In this document: piece by piece, positions 37,401-45,004 of the stretch
Layout: each line of letters opens with the position of its first letter
Numbering within the stretch: the first letter of the stretch is position 1
Source of the DNA: CAZJJK01 sp964546285
GTDB taxonomy: Bacteria; Spirochaetota; Spirochaetia; Treponematales; Breznakiellaceae
Direction of reading: 5' to 3'
Assembly (NCBI GenBank): GCA_964546285.1
Contig: CAZJJK010000001.1
Coordinates: forward strand, 62,001 to 126,000
DNA: 64,000 nt
The notes under the pieces: generated by a model
What the model was told of the DNA's origin: nothing
Databases searched by the model: none
Seen by the model: the letters and a program-made list of their open reading frames with translations, nothing else
Program-made: the position numbers and the translations under genes

Positions 37401-37853
37401 AAAGCCAACGCCAAGCGATAAGCGGAGGACTAAAGACTTTATATAGTCTGGCGGCGGAACTGGCGTAAGGAAGGCGCGCTCCGATGCGATAACAACCCCT
37501 TCCTGGTTAAAAGCCAAATCCGCTAATACAGCCGAACGCTCGCCAAAAACCGCCGATAACGGAGCGGCATCCCGATACGGCAGCGTTCCCCACCAAGGCA
37601 AGCGCTTTACTTGAATTCCAGCGCTTAACAAATCCGATGCGAGACTTTCTTCTTCTACCTGAGTCGGTGTTACCACAAGCAGAGGACAAGGCGAACGATG
37701 ATGGAATTCGGCTATCAACAAAGCGGCAAACGACGCTTCGGCGCCTTCCAAGGCGAGGGGGAAAGCTCCAGCGCTAAAGGCCGCTAAAGGTGCGGTAAAA
37801 GCCTTAGATTTTCGTATTTGGGCGAATAATTCAGGAAAGGATAAGGTATTCAT
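34461..37853 (-). CDS. mfd: Transcription-repair coupling factor Mfd
   Basis: The 1130-residue translocase removes stalled RNA polymerase and recruits UvrA. It has the N-terminal UvrB-like region, the RNA-polymerase-interacting domain (PGDFVVHVNYGIGLFEGI), RecG-like motor motifs GDVGYGKTEVA and VVDEEQRFG, SATPIPRTLHMS, and the RGRVGRSDRIAYAY block, then the C-terminal D7 domain. Length is usual. A weak Shine-Dalgarno precedes the ATG. UvrA is encoded 1.7 kb away in a separate transcript. Confidence 0.96.
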   Translation of the reverse strand: MNTLSFPELFAQIRKSKAFTAPLAAFSAGAFPLALEGAEASFAALLIAEFHHRSPCPLLVVTPTQVEEESLASDLLSAGIQVKRLPWWGTLPYRDAAPLSAVFGERSAVLADLAFNQEGVVIASERAFLTPVPPPDYIKSLVLRLSLGVGFDTVKVAASLSAYGYNRVPRVQLHGEFALRGEVLDIFPPGGDSAYRLLFEYDKLEAIKRFEVEGQASLGSVRELAIPPVKEVVWTDERVEMVDRHLNVCVNDKELIKPIIETLITRRSVAGEEIIYPLAFDAPVSVLSYLSSKAHVVFFDYERLQNGMEALEREYSGLYVKARRERAVPPAEKILLNFNELAKERHRCISFFGLKKGGEERISLNCDPPRSFFGNITYLKEELSGLAKNGWKTLVLAESDIQAGRLGDMLKDTPAIVAALPFSAGFALPDIKLILIQENEIFGRRKRPPRSLKQVRSAVIDTFVELNPGDFVVHVNYGIGLFEGIERIRALGHERDYIRLLYADEETVFVPIEQVNMVQRYIGNEGSPPRLDKIGSKSWENRKGRVRKSVEDIAEKLISLYSKRRAAQGFAFPSDTEWQTAFEAAFPFDETEDQLRCVEEIKRDMESPSPMDRLVCGDVGYGKTEVAVRACFKAVMGGKQVAFLAPTTILAEQHYENFQERFAQFPIRVAMLSRFIERKNIKSALERLKRGEIDILVGTHRIIQKDVMYKDLGLLVVDEEQRFGVKDKERLKEIKTNIDCLSLSATPIPRTLHMSLLKIRDMSLLTTPPLNRHPIETRIDEFAEERIAEAIRGEAERGGQVFFLHNRVESLNEVRRMVERLTPELLVDVAHGQMAAGDLEDVMHRFIHGGFHVLVSTTIIENGIDIPNVNTIIIDRADMYGVSQLYQLRGRVGRSDRIAYAYLFYPKDRALSEVAMKRLQVISDFTELGSGFKIAMKDMEIRGAGNLLGREQSGDIYAVGFDLYLRLLDEAVRKLQDDHYEAETETYLELEYSGYIPDSYIDSAQEKMEVYKKIAAIQTRDEFERVYAELLDRFGPLPDEAYSLMALAEIRIICKDLAISSLRERGGMARVEFARVSRVKADRVVRLIKESPGRVMLDAKAPNVLVLKTGAVGLKQKSEFIREKLAALAG

Positions 37854-37903
37854 GACGGATTCCGATTACTATAATAGCGAAATCTTTGATTGGGGAGCGC
37901 ATT

Positions 37904-38863
37904 GTGAAACGATTGTCGTTGATCGCCGCCATCGTTATCGTCGTCATTGGGCACGCGAGCGCCTCGGATGTGGAAGTGACCATCCGGTTTTTCGATAAAC
38001 GCATATACTATACAGAAGCGTCCAGCGGACCTATTTATGTTCAGATGACGCTCTCCAACCGCGGCGCCGACACTTTCCGTTTTAAGCTAGCGGATGAACG
38101 CGGCTTCAGTTTGGATTTCGATGTTAGGACAACGGCTAACCGCGCCCTAGACCCTTCTGAAATTCTTATCAGAAAGCGCAAGCAAGATCAATTGCTCTTT
38201 TTCCGTGAAGTAGCTCTTGAACCAGGCGAATCCTTCTCCTTTCATGAAGATCTTCGGTCCTATGTGTCCTTTCCCTCCCCTGGCGCTTATATCGTTCGAG
38301 CCTCATTCTATCCCGAATTACGTCGAACCTTGTCAGAAAACTCGACGCCCTTCGCCTTATTATCCAACTATCTTAACCTTAATATAAACCCACGTCCCTT
38401 GATAGACTCAGAAATTCCATCCGTTGTCGATATAGAAAGCGGGGCCCTTTTAGCGCGTGAAAGACTCCCACCAGACGAAGTTGTCGCCTATACGCTTAAC
38501 GCGCGTCAAAAGAACCAGTGGGAAAAGTATTTCCTCTATTTGGATTTAGAGTCTCTGTTGACACGCGATCCCTCAAAAGAACGCGCCTGGCGAGCCGAAT
38601 CGGAAGAAGGCCGGCAAGGTCTGCTTGAACGATACCGTGAAGACTTGAAAGCCTCCATAGTGGATGGTGACATCTCGATAATACCGATCGATTTTGAGAT
38701 ACAGCGTACAAGCTACGGCGGTGATGAAGGGAGCGTCAGCGTTATTGAATACTTCCGTTATGGTAACTTGACCGAAAGAAAATTGTATACATATTATCTA
38801 CGAAAGATGGATGGTCTTTGGGTAATATATGACTACACGGTTGTGAATTTAGCGTATGAATAG
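37904..38863 (+). CDS. Exported protein of unknown function
   Basis: The signal peptide (LIAAIVIVVIGHASA) is followed by a beta-rich domain (residues 20-175) that reads like an immunoglobulin-type fold found in periplasmic proteins (IYVQMTLSNRGADTFRF; PGAYIVRASFYPE) and an alpha/beta C-terminal part that looks like a nuclear-transport-factor-2-type domain (ARQKNQWEKYFLYLDLES; MDGLWVIYDYTV). I do not recognise the family. The longest frame starts with TTG at 37886; GTG at 37904 has GGGGAG six bases ahead and is used. TATAAT at 37870-37875 may be its -10. The next gene starts 9 bases after its stop. Confidence 0.75.
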   Translation: MKRLSLIAAIVIVVIGHASASDVEVTIRFFDKRIYYTEASSGPIYVQMTLSNRGADTFRFKLADERGFSLDFDVRTTANRALDPSEILIRKRKQDQLLFFREVALEPGESFSFHEDLRSYVSFPSPGAYIVRASFYPELRRTLSENSTPFALLSNYLNLNINPRPLIDSEIPSVVDIESGALLARERLPPDEVVAYTLNARQKNQWEKYFLYLDLESLLTRDPSKERAWRAESEEGRQGLLERYREDLKASIVDGDISIIPIDFEIQRTSYGGDEGSVSVIEYFRYGNLTERKLYTYYLRKMDGLWVIYDYTVVNLAYE

Positions 38864-38872
38864 GAGGAACGG

Positions 38873-39247
38873 GTGAGTTTCGGAAGTTATATTGATACGG
38901 CTCCGCTTTTTGAAATAACGAAATACCATGGTGGTCCCCCTCAAGACGCCGTTTCCTTCGTCGGATATCCCCGTCAGCATCCTTATGAGGTGGAAAAAAT
39001 CATTCTTGTTAATGAGCCGCTTGGCGCTGCTCCCCGAATAATGGAATTCAAGCTTAGCGATATTGTCTACATAGAAGAACAAGCGGCTCAGGTAAACGAA
39101 TCCGGCGAAAGCTTTCCCCTCATGAAAATATGGGTTAAGCGTGGCGCCTTTGGGGTTATTCATGAGCCCTTTGAGGTACAGGATCCTATAAAACTAATGC
39201 GCGATTCAAAGGAATTACACGAAAGGATTATGCGCAGCTTTAAGTAA
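38873..39247 (+). CDS. Conserved-looking small protein, function unknown
   Basis: The 124-residue soluble protein starts with GTG, preceded by AGGAGG five bases upstream. It contains HPYEVEKIILVNEPLG and EFKLSDIVYIEEQ, and no transmembrane segment, signal peptide or cysteine motif. The last 20 residues form an amphipathic helix. I cannot place it in a family. It lies directly downstream of the exported-protein gene and is probably co-transcribed with it. Confidence 0.7.
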   Translation: MSFGSYIDTAPLFEITKYHGGPPQDAVSFVGYPRQHPYEVEKIILVNEPLGAAPRIMEFKLSDIVYIEEQAAQVNESGESFPLMKIWVKRGAFGVIHEPFEVQDPIKLMRDSKELHERIMRSFK

Positions 39248-39284
39248 AGCTAAGCTGTTTTTCACGTTCTCGCGCTTGCGGCTA

Positions 39285-39617
39285 TTATCGCCAGAAATAA
39301 AGCACAAGAACTATGGATAATACTAGAAGAGCCGAAGCAAGCAGGTAAACCCAGACAGGCAAAGCTCCAGCAGGCAAGTAGTCATCAGAAGATGAAGGCG
39401 CTTTTCCCTTAAGCCCCCCTTCGGGGTCTTTTCCGTGATCGCCTTTCCTCGACGTAGAATAGCCACAGCGGGGGCAACCATTAACAAATTCTTTTTCCTC
39501 GCCTGAGTAAGCGCATTTTGGACATTTTACGGAAGCAAATAGCCGTCCACATTTAGGACAGCTGAGAGCGTCTCGCTTGACCTCAGCTCCGCAATATTCA
39601 CAGAAAAAGCGAGGCAC
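39285..39617 (-). CDS. Double zinc-ribbon protein with C-terminal transmembrane anchor
   Basis: The 110-residue protein has four CxxC pairs (CEYC, CPKC, CPKC, CPRC), making two zinc ribbons in the first 52 residues, a charged linker, and a single transmembrane segment near the C-terminus (VWVYLLASALLVLSIVLVLY). Proteins of this build are usually unstudied. The start is GTG at 39617, two bases after the fmdB-like stop, so the two are translated together. Function not known. Confidence 0.8.
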   Translation of the reverse strand: MPRFFCEYCGAEVKRDALSCPKCGRLFASVKCPKCAYSGEEKEFVNGCPRCGYSTSRKGDHGKDPEGGLKGKAPSSSDDYLPAGALPVWVYLLASALLVLSIVLVLYFWR

Positions 39618-39619
39618 CG

Positions 39620-39964
39620 TTATGGCGCGGCCTTTTCCGTGGCCGTAGTAGCGCTTTTTCCCTTATCAGAGGCTTTTGCCGTTTCTGATCCGCCAGCCGC
39701 CGTTCCCGTATTTGATCCCGTTGATTTTGAACTTTCCGAGGAGCTTGAGTCTGAAGGGGAATTTTTAGTAGATCGCGATGGCGCTTTATTATTATCTGTT
39801 ACATAAAACCCTTTCCCCTTAAAAATCACGCCTGAGCCGCCATTAATAACACGCCTTAGCTCTTTGCCGCAAAAGGGACATACCTTAAGAGGCGGATCGC
39901 TCATATTCTGAAAAACATCAATATGTTTCAGGCAAGCTTTGCATTCATATTCATAGGTCGGCAT
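39620..39964 (-). CDS. FmdB-type zinc-ribbon protein
   Basis: The N-terminus MPTYEYECKACLKH is the FmdB/putative regulatory protein signature, with a second pair in CPFCGKELRRV forming a CxxC...CxxC ribbon. The C-terminal half is a serine/threonine-rich low-complexity tail. The role of this widespread family is unclear. AAGGA precedes the ATG. It leads the two-gene zinc-ribbon unit at 39285-39964. Confidence 0.85.
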   Translation of the reverse strand: MPTYEYECKACLKHIDVFQNMSDPPLKVCPFCGKELRRVINGGSGVIFKGKGFYVTDNNKAPSRSTKNSPSDSSSSESSKSTGSNTGTAAGGSETAKASDKGKSATTATEKAAP

Positions 39965-40082
39965 AAAAACATTTCCTTGTATAACGGGATGATAATCCGC
40001 CGTTTTGGCCGATCAGAATATACTCACGCACCGTAAAGAAGTAAAGCCCTGAAAAAGGCGTAAGGTGTTCTTAAAACACAAG

Positions 40083-40131
40083 CTATAGAGGTTCTTGCAA
40101 AAGTTGGAGACTTCTGAAAGCGCCTCTATAG
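40083..40131 (+). repeat. Perfect 9-bp inverted repeat, intergenic
   Basis: CTATAGAGG (40083-40091) and CCTCTATAG (40123-40131) flank 31 bases. It lies just downstream of the ileS-lipoprotein unit, so a terminator-like role is possible, though the loop is long and the T tract is poor. The rest of 39965-40138 shows nothing recognisable. Confidence 0.5.
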
Positions 40132-40138
40132 ACTTGGT

Positions 40139-41086
40139 TTAGTTGCCGTTATCAGCCTTTTTTAAAAAACTCGGCATAAACCCTTGAATTAACGACGCGA
40201 CGCGTTCTTCTTCCATAGGCTCTAACTCAAAAATAATTCTTTCACTTTGTATAGAAAGACTCGCGTTTTTCAATAACACTAACAGTCCCGGATTATCATC
40301 TAGTCCGCTTACATCTATATTACGCGATACGATTCTAAAAAGAGCGGCAAAGGCTTTCGCTTCCCTTTCTGAAGCGAAACGAGCTATCACCACAGGGCGC
40401 CATAAATTGGACGCCTCATTGAAAAGCGCGCTAAATTCCTTTATCGGTAATCGAATTAGCTGAGAAACTGGACCTAAAAGTTTTCCCGCGAATTCTTCAG
40501 CGTCCGGCAGCCACAACCAAAGATCGGCGCTTGTATACTCATCGCTCATAGACCCGATTAAGGCCGGTCCGGCGCTTAGCGCGAAGGGTTCACTATCGGA
40601 AATAAGCACTGAGCTGTCATCAATAAAGGCTAAGGCCGGTCCATTCTTAAAACGCCAGTATTGTCGAGGATTCACTCCTCCCTTACGCCAAGATGGATCA
40701 AAAAAAAAGGCGATAGAAGCCCAAAAAGAGGGAAAGCGTCCATCAGCGGCTAAACGCCAACGCTGATCAACGCCATCCAACCAAAGAGCGCCGCGTATTT
40801 GATCACAGCGATCCAACGCCTCATTTATTTGGTGCTGATCCGCCGTTATGAATTGATACGGTGAATTAGGTATAGTTTTATCGCCGCTCATAAGAGGCAA
40901 AATACCGTCAATCAATGGACGGGAGACTGGCAATTCAGCTTTAACGTATATAAAAGCGCCAGCGCCAAGCGAGGCCAGAGTATCTTCTGGAATAGGCTGA
41001 GGCCGCCCAGCGCAAGAGGCAAGAAAAGCGCTTATCGCTAAAACAAGCGCCGCGGCGTTTATACCTTTTCTATAGCGATTCGCCAC
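40139..41086 (-). CDS. Predicted lipoprotein, function unknown
   Basis: The 315-residue protein has a lipoprotein signal peptide ending in LASC (cysteine near residue 25), followed by a soluble periplasmic domain without repeats or cysteines. I do not recognise the family. The start is GTG at 41086 with GAGG four bases ahead, overlapping the end of ileS by 28 bases, so it is probably co-translated from the ileS transcript. Its lipidation would depend on Lnt and LolCDE, both encoded in this window. Confidence 0.75.
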   Translation of the reverse strand: MANRYRKGINAAALVLAISAFLASCAGRPQPIPEDTLASLGAGAFIYVKAELPVSRPLIDGILPLMSGDKTIPNSPYQFITADQHQINEALDRCDQIRGALWLDGVDQRWRLAADGRFPSFWASIAFFFDPSWRKGGVNPRQYWRFKNGPALAFIDDSSVLISDSEPFALSAGPALIGSMSDEYTSADLWLWLPDAEEFAGKLLGPVSQLIRLPIKEFSALFNEASNLWRPVVIARFASEREAKAFAALFRIVSRNIDVSGLDDNPGLLVLLKNASLSIQSERIIFELEPMEEERVASLIQGFMPSFLKKADNGN

Positions 41087-44000
41087 GTAGCCTCACCCGC
41101 TTCAACATCAACCATATCCGCTTGCTCTAGCCACGCTATTTCAGTTGCGAGGACCTCTCCCGCGATATAGTCATTAAACACTTGCCAAGCTTCCCGTAAT
41201 TTTTCCGAACCAAATAGATAAAGCTTAATCCGGTCTGTGACAAGTAAACCTGTTTCCTTCCGTAAATTTTGAATAGCGCGGACTAAATCGCGGACATCTC
41301 CCTCCATGGCAAGCTCTTCAGTAAGCTCCGTATCTAGAGCGACAGTAAGGGTCCCTTCGTTTAGGACTTTTAGCTTTGCCCTTTCTATTCGTCTTATCTC
41401 AACTTTAGCCTCAGTTAAGTCGAACGTTACCCCATCCACTTCCATCGCTAAGGTAGCGCCATCAAGCAAACTTATAATTTCAGCTTGACTTAAGCTCTCT
41501 ATACGATCGGCGGCGGCTTTCATGGACTTACCCAGCTCTTTGCCAAGCACACGAAAATTCGCCTTGGCAAAATACTCTACTAATTCTTCTTCGTTCTCTC
41601 TAAATTGAACTGATTTCACGTTGAGCTCTTCACGAATTATTTCTTCCATCTCTAGGAGAACCAGTTTTTCCGCTTCGGATTTAGTGACAAGCTCAACGCT
41701 TTTTAAAGGCTGACGAACCTTAATATTGTATTGATACCGTAGAGCCCGTCCCATTGAGACGGCTCGCCTAATAACGGCCATTTTGTATTCCAAACGTTCG
41801 TCACGAATATCCGAATTAAATGTAGGAAAATCGGCTAAATGCACAGATTCAACATCCGCTTCGGTTCGTAGATTGCGCCAAATAGTTTCGGTGATAAACG
41901 GGACAAAGGGACAAGCCGTTAAGGAAACGGTCTTAAGAACCGCGTAAAGCGTGCCATACGCTTCTTGTTTATCCATATCGTTCTCGCCACGCCAAAAACG
42001 GCGACGCGAGCGCCTTATATACCAATTATTTAATAGATCGATAAATTCAACAATGGGATCGATTGCCTTACTCAGATCATACGCTTCCAGAGCGGCATCA
42101 ACCTGTTCCGCCATACCCGCGGCGACGGATAGAATCCATTTATCAAGCGGATTTGATGGATTTTCTGGAGCTTGAGTTGGGAAAACTCCATCAATATTCG
42201 CGTAGGTTATATAAAAACTATATGAATTCCATAACGGGATAAGTATAGTTTTTAATACTTCACGGACTCCATCATCGGAATAACATAAGTCATCCGCCTT
42301 GACTACGGCGGAATGAATCAAAAACAGGCGTAAAGCGTCGGCGCCAAAAGTATTAACGACATCCATAGGATCCGTGAAATTTCTGAGGCTTTTAGACATT
42401 TTTTTACCATCTGAAGCCAAAACTAAACCGCTAACGATACAGTTCTTAAAGGCTGGCTTCTCAAATAAGGCCGCGGCGAGTATCGTTAAGGTATAGAACC
42501 ACCCCCTTGTTTGATCCAAACCCTCGTTTATAAAGTCCGCTGGAAAATGCGAATCAAAGAAAGCCTTGTTTTTAAAGGGGTAATGGTTCTGACCATACGG
42601 CATGGCGCCTGATTCAAACCAGCAATCCAAGACTTCACTAATACGCTTCATGGTCCCGCCGCAGGCGCAGGGAATCGTAATTTTGTCAATAAAATGCTTA
42701 TGAAGATCAGTTGGATAAACGCCGGATAAGTCCTTCAGCTCTTCCCTGCTTCCGACGCAAAGCGTTTTGCCGCAGTCTGGGCATTTCCAAATAGGTAAAG
42801 GATTTCCCCAATAGCGATTCCGGCTTATCGCCCAATCACGAGCACCTTCCAGCCATTTGCCAAAACGCCCCTCTTTCATATGCCCAGGCACCCATTGGAT
42901 TTGGGCGTTGGCGGCTAACATAATTGGCTTTATTTTCTTCACATTCACGAACCAAGAACTGACCGCCCGGTAGATTAAGGGACTGGAACAACGCCAACAA
43001 TGAGGATAAGCATGTAAGTACTGCTCACGCTTAACTATTTTTCCCTCAGCCTTCAAGCGTTCAATAATTGGCTTGTCGGCGTCTTTTACAAATAAGCCTT
43101 GATAATCGGCTACTTCAGCGGTAAAACGACATTCCTCATCAATCGGGCAAACCGTGGGGATACCAGAGCCTTCAAGAACGCGGTAATCGTCCTCTCCAAA
43201 GCCAGGCGCGGTATGGACAACCCCAGTACCATCTTCCGTACTCACAAAGTCGCCAAGCACGGTTTTAAATGCGCCAGTTTCCTTCAAATCGGCGAAATAA
43301 GGGAAAAGCGCTTCATAAGCTATCCCAGTCAAATCCTTGCCCTTTTTTCGCCAAAGGACAATACAGCTAGAGGGATCTTTATAGTAAGCCGCCAGTCTCG
43401 CCTCAGCTAAAAGATAGCGCTCTTCACCATCCTGAATAAGAACATAATCTATATCACCGCCTAGACTAAGCGCTAGGTTTGATGGCAGAGTCCACGGTGT
43501 TGTCGTCCAAGCCAATATATAAGAAGCACCATTAGCCAAATTTTCATGGCCAGCTCCATCGCTTATTTTGAATTTTACGGTAATAGCCGGATCGTGCACA
43601 TCCTTATATCCACCAAGATTTAATTCATGATTTGATAATACGGTGGCGCAGCGTGGGCAGTAGGGTAAAATATAGTATCCCTCATAAAGATAGTCCTTTT
43701 CCCACAAACGCTTCATTACCCACCAGATCGATTCCATATAATCCGGTTCCATGGTTTTGTAGTCGTTATCAAAATCCACCCAGCGACCAAGCCTTGTCAC
43801 AATGTCGCGCCATTCACTAACATAGCGAAGAACCGAACTTCGGCAAGTTTCGTTGAATTTATCAACCCCGAAGCGTTCTATATCGGTCTTTGAATTGAGG
43901 CCCAGCTCTTTTTCAACTAAATTCTCTACCGGTAAGCCATGGCAATCCCAGCCAAAGCGCCTTTCTACCTTCATGCCCTTCATTGTGCGGAAACGAGGAA

Positions 44001-44202
44001 TAATATCTTTTATTGTTCCGGGTACAAAATGCCCAAAATGTGGCAGGCCGGTAGCGAAAGGCGGTCCATCATAAAAAACATATTCGGGAGCCCCTTCCCT
44101 TTGTGCTATGGATTTCTGGAAAATATCGTTTTCCCTCCAAAATTCAAGCACTTTCTCTTCCATCTTTGGAAAATCCACTTTTGAATCAACGCTCTCGTAC
44201 AC
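41059..44202 (-). CDS. ileS: Isoleucyl-tRNA synthetase, eukaryote-like (type 2)
   Basis: The 1047-residue enzyme charges tRNA-Ile. The class I signature appears as PHFGH (54-58) after GPPFATGL, and KMSKS is in DGKKMSKSLRNF. The CPRCATVLSNHEL zinc site and the WFYTLTILAAALF block are present. Length and the GPPFATGLPHxGH motif are those of type 2 (eukaryote-like) enzymes, a group usually less sensitive to mupirocin; that is family knowledge, not tested. The start is GTG at 44202 with GGAGG six bases ahead. A lipoprotein gene follows with a 28-base overlap. Confidence 0.95.
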   Translation of the reverse strand: MYESVDSKVDFPKMEEKVLEFWRENDIFQKSIAQREGAPEYVFYDGPPFATGLPHFGHFVPGTIKDIIPRFRTMKGMKVERRFGWDCHGLPVENLVEKELGLNSKTDIERFGVDKFNETCRSSVLRYVSEWRDIVTRLGRWVDFDNDYKTMEPDYMESIWWVMKRLWEKDYLYEGYYILPYCPRCATVLSNHELNLGGYKDVHDPAITVKFKISDGAGHENLANGASYILAWTTTPWTLPSNLALSLGGDIDYVLIQDGEERYLLAEARLAAYYKDPSSCIVLWRKKGKDLTGIAYEALFPYFADLKETGAFKTVLGDFVSTEDGTGVVHTAPGFGEDDYRVLEGSGIPTVCPIDEECRFTAEVADYQGLFVKDADKPIIERLKAEGKIVKREQYLHAYPHCWRCSSPLIYRAVSSWFVNVKKIKPIMLAANAQIQWVPGHMKEGRFGKWLEGARDWAISRNRYWGNPLPIWKCPDCGKTLCVGSREELKDLSGVYPTDLHKHFIDKITIPCACGGTMKRISEVLDCWFESGAMPYGQNHYPFKNKAFFDSHFPADFINEGLDQTRGWFYTLTILAAALFEKPAFKNCIVSGLVLASDGKKMSKSLRNFTDPMDVVNTFGADALRLFLIHSAVVKADDLCYSDDGVREVLKTILIPLWNSYSFYITYANIDGVFPTQAPENPSNPLDKWILSVAAGMAEQVDAALEAYDLSKAIDPIVEFIDLLNNWYIRRSRRRFWRGENDMDKQEAYGTLYAVLKTVSLTACPFVPFITETIWRNLRTEADVESVHLADFPTFNSDIRDERLEYKMAVIRRAVSMGRALRYQYNIKVRQPLKSVELVTKSEAEKLVLLEMEEIIREELNVKSVQFRENEEELVEYFAKANFRVLGKELGKSMKAAADRIESLSQAEIISLLDGATLAMEVDGVTFDLTEAKVEIRRIERAKLKVLNEGTLTVALDTELTEELAMEGDVRDLVRAIQNLRKETGLLVTDRIKLYLFGSEKLREAWQVFNDYIAGEVLATEIAWLEQADMVDVEAGEATWRIAIEKV

Positions 44203-44231
44203 TTAATGCCTCCGCTGGACGAATCAAATAG

Positions 44232-44260
44232 ATTATGCCATAGCGACGCCACAATTTCCA
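44232..44260 (-). promoter_or_regulatory. Possible promoter of ileS
   Basis: On the minus strand TGGAAA (44260-44255) and CATAAT (44237-44232) are 17 bases apart, giving a leader of about 25 bases with GGAGG. The leader is too short for a T-box. Confidence 0.5.
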
Positions 44261-44303
44261 GACGGCCTTTGTAAGCACCTTTCGATCTGATTAACATCCT
44301 TTA

Positions 44304-44332
44304 TTGATTTTCTATGAATTACACTATATAGT
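44304..44332 (+). promoter_or_regulatory. Promoter of rex
   Basis: TTGATT (44304-44309) and TATAGT (44327-44332) are 17 bases apart. AGGAG at 44344-44348 follows. No canonical Rex operator (TTGTGA-type dyad) was found here. Confidence 0.6.
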
Positions 44333-44353
44333 TATTCTCTTATAGGAGTGCGT

Positions 44354-45004
44354 ATGCCAAAACAAAAAATCCCGGCGATTCCATCAATTAGACGATTACC
44401 ATCATATCTTCACATCATCAGGCAAGCCGCGAATGAAGGCCATGAATTTATATCTGGCACACTGATAGCTCAGGAATTAAAGCTTGAACCCATCCAAGTA
44501 CGTAAAGATTTATCTATTACTGGAATAATTGGCAAACCAAAACGCGGATATCCGACTAAGGCCTTGTTTGCGGCGATAGAGCGTTTTCTTGGCTGGGATA
44601 ATATTCAAAAGGCGGTTTTAGTGGGAGTTGGCAACTTAGGATCAGCCTTAATTGGCTATCAAGAATTTAAGAACCATGGCCTTCATGTTATTGCCGCTTT
44701 TGACCATGACGAAAAAAAAATAGGAACCAAGGTCTATAACGTAACCATACATTCCATCGCATCCATTAATAAAATTCTAAGTGAAAACAATATCCAAACG
44801 GCTATACTAACCGTCCCCTCGGACTCGGCCCAAGAAACCGCCGATACCTTAATTAGTGCCGGAATTACCGCTATATGGAATTTTACCAATATCAAGCTGA
44901 AAGTCCCTGAAAGCGTGGTTGTGGAAAGAGAAGATCTATCTTCCGGTTACGCTTTACTGTGCGTTATGATGAACGCTAATCGGACTAACCAAAAGGATGT
45001 CTGA
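44354..45004 (+). CDS. rex: Redox-sensing transcriptional repressor Rex
   Basis: Rex senses the NADH/NAD ratio and represses fermentation and respiration genes. The N-terminal winged helix (IPSIRRLPSYLHIIR...QVRKDLSITG) and the Rossmann motif VGVGNLGSALIGY are typical; FDHDEKKIGTKV follows. A GTG two codons upstream opens the frame, but ATG at 44354 has AGGAG five bases ahead and is preferred (216 residues). The gene overlaps the following methyltransferase gene by 8 bases. Confidence 0.93.
   Translation: MPKQKIPAIPSIRRLPSYLHIIRQAANEGHEFISGTLIAQELKLEPIQVRKDLSITGIIGKPKRGYPTKALFAAIERFLGWDNIQKAVLVGVGNLGSALIGYQEFKNHGLHVIAAFDHDEKKIGTKVYNVTIHSIASINKILSENNIQTAILTVPSDSAQETADTLISAGITAIWNFTNIKLKVPESVVVEREDLSSGYALLCVMMNANRTNQKDV

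Noticed and set aside
40083..40131. MITE-like element
   Set aside because: Only one copy is visible, there is no target duplication, and it could equally be a hairpin of the transcript end.
44203..44347. T-box or other riboswitch for ileS
   Set aside because: The predicted leader is only about 25 bases with no stem or T-box sequence.
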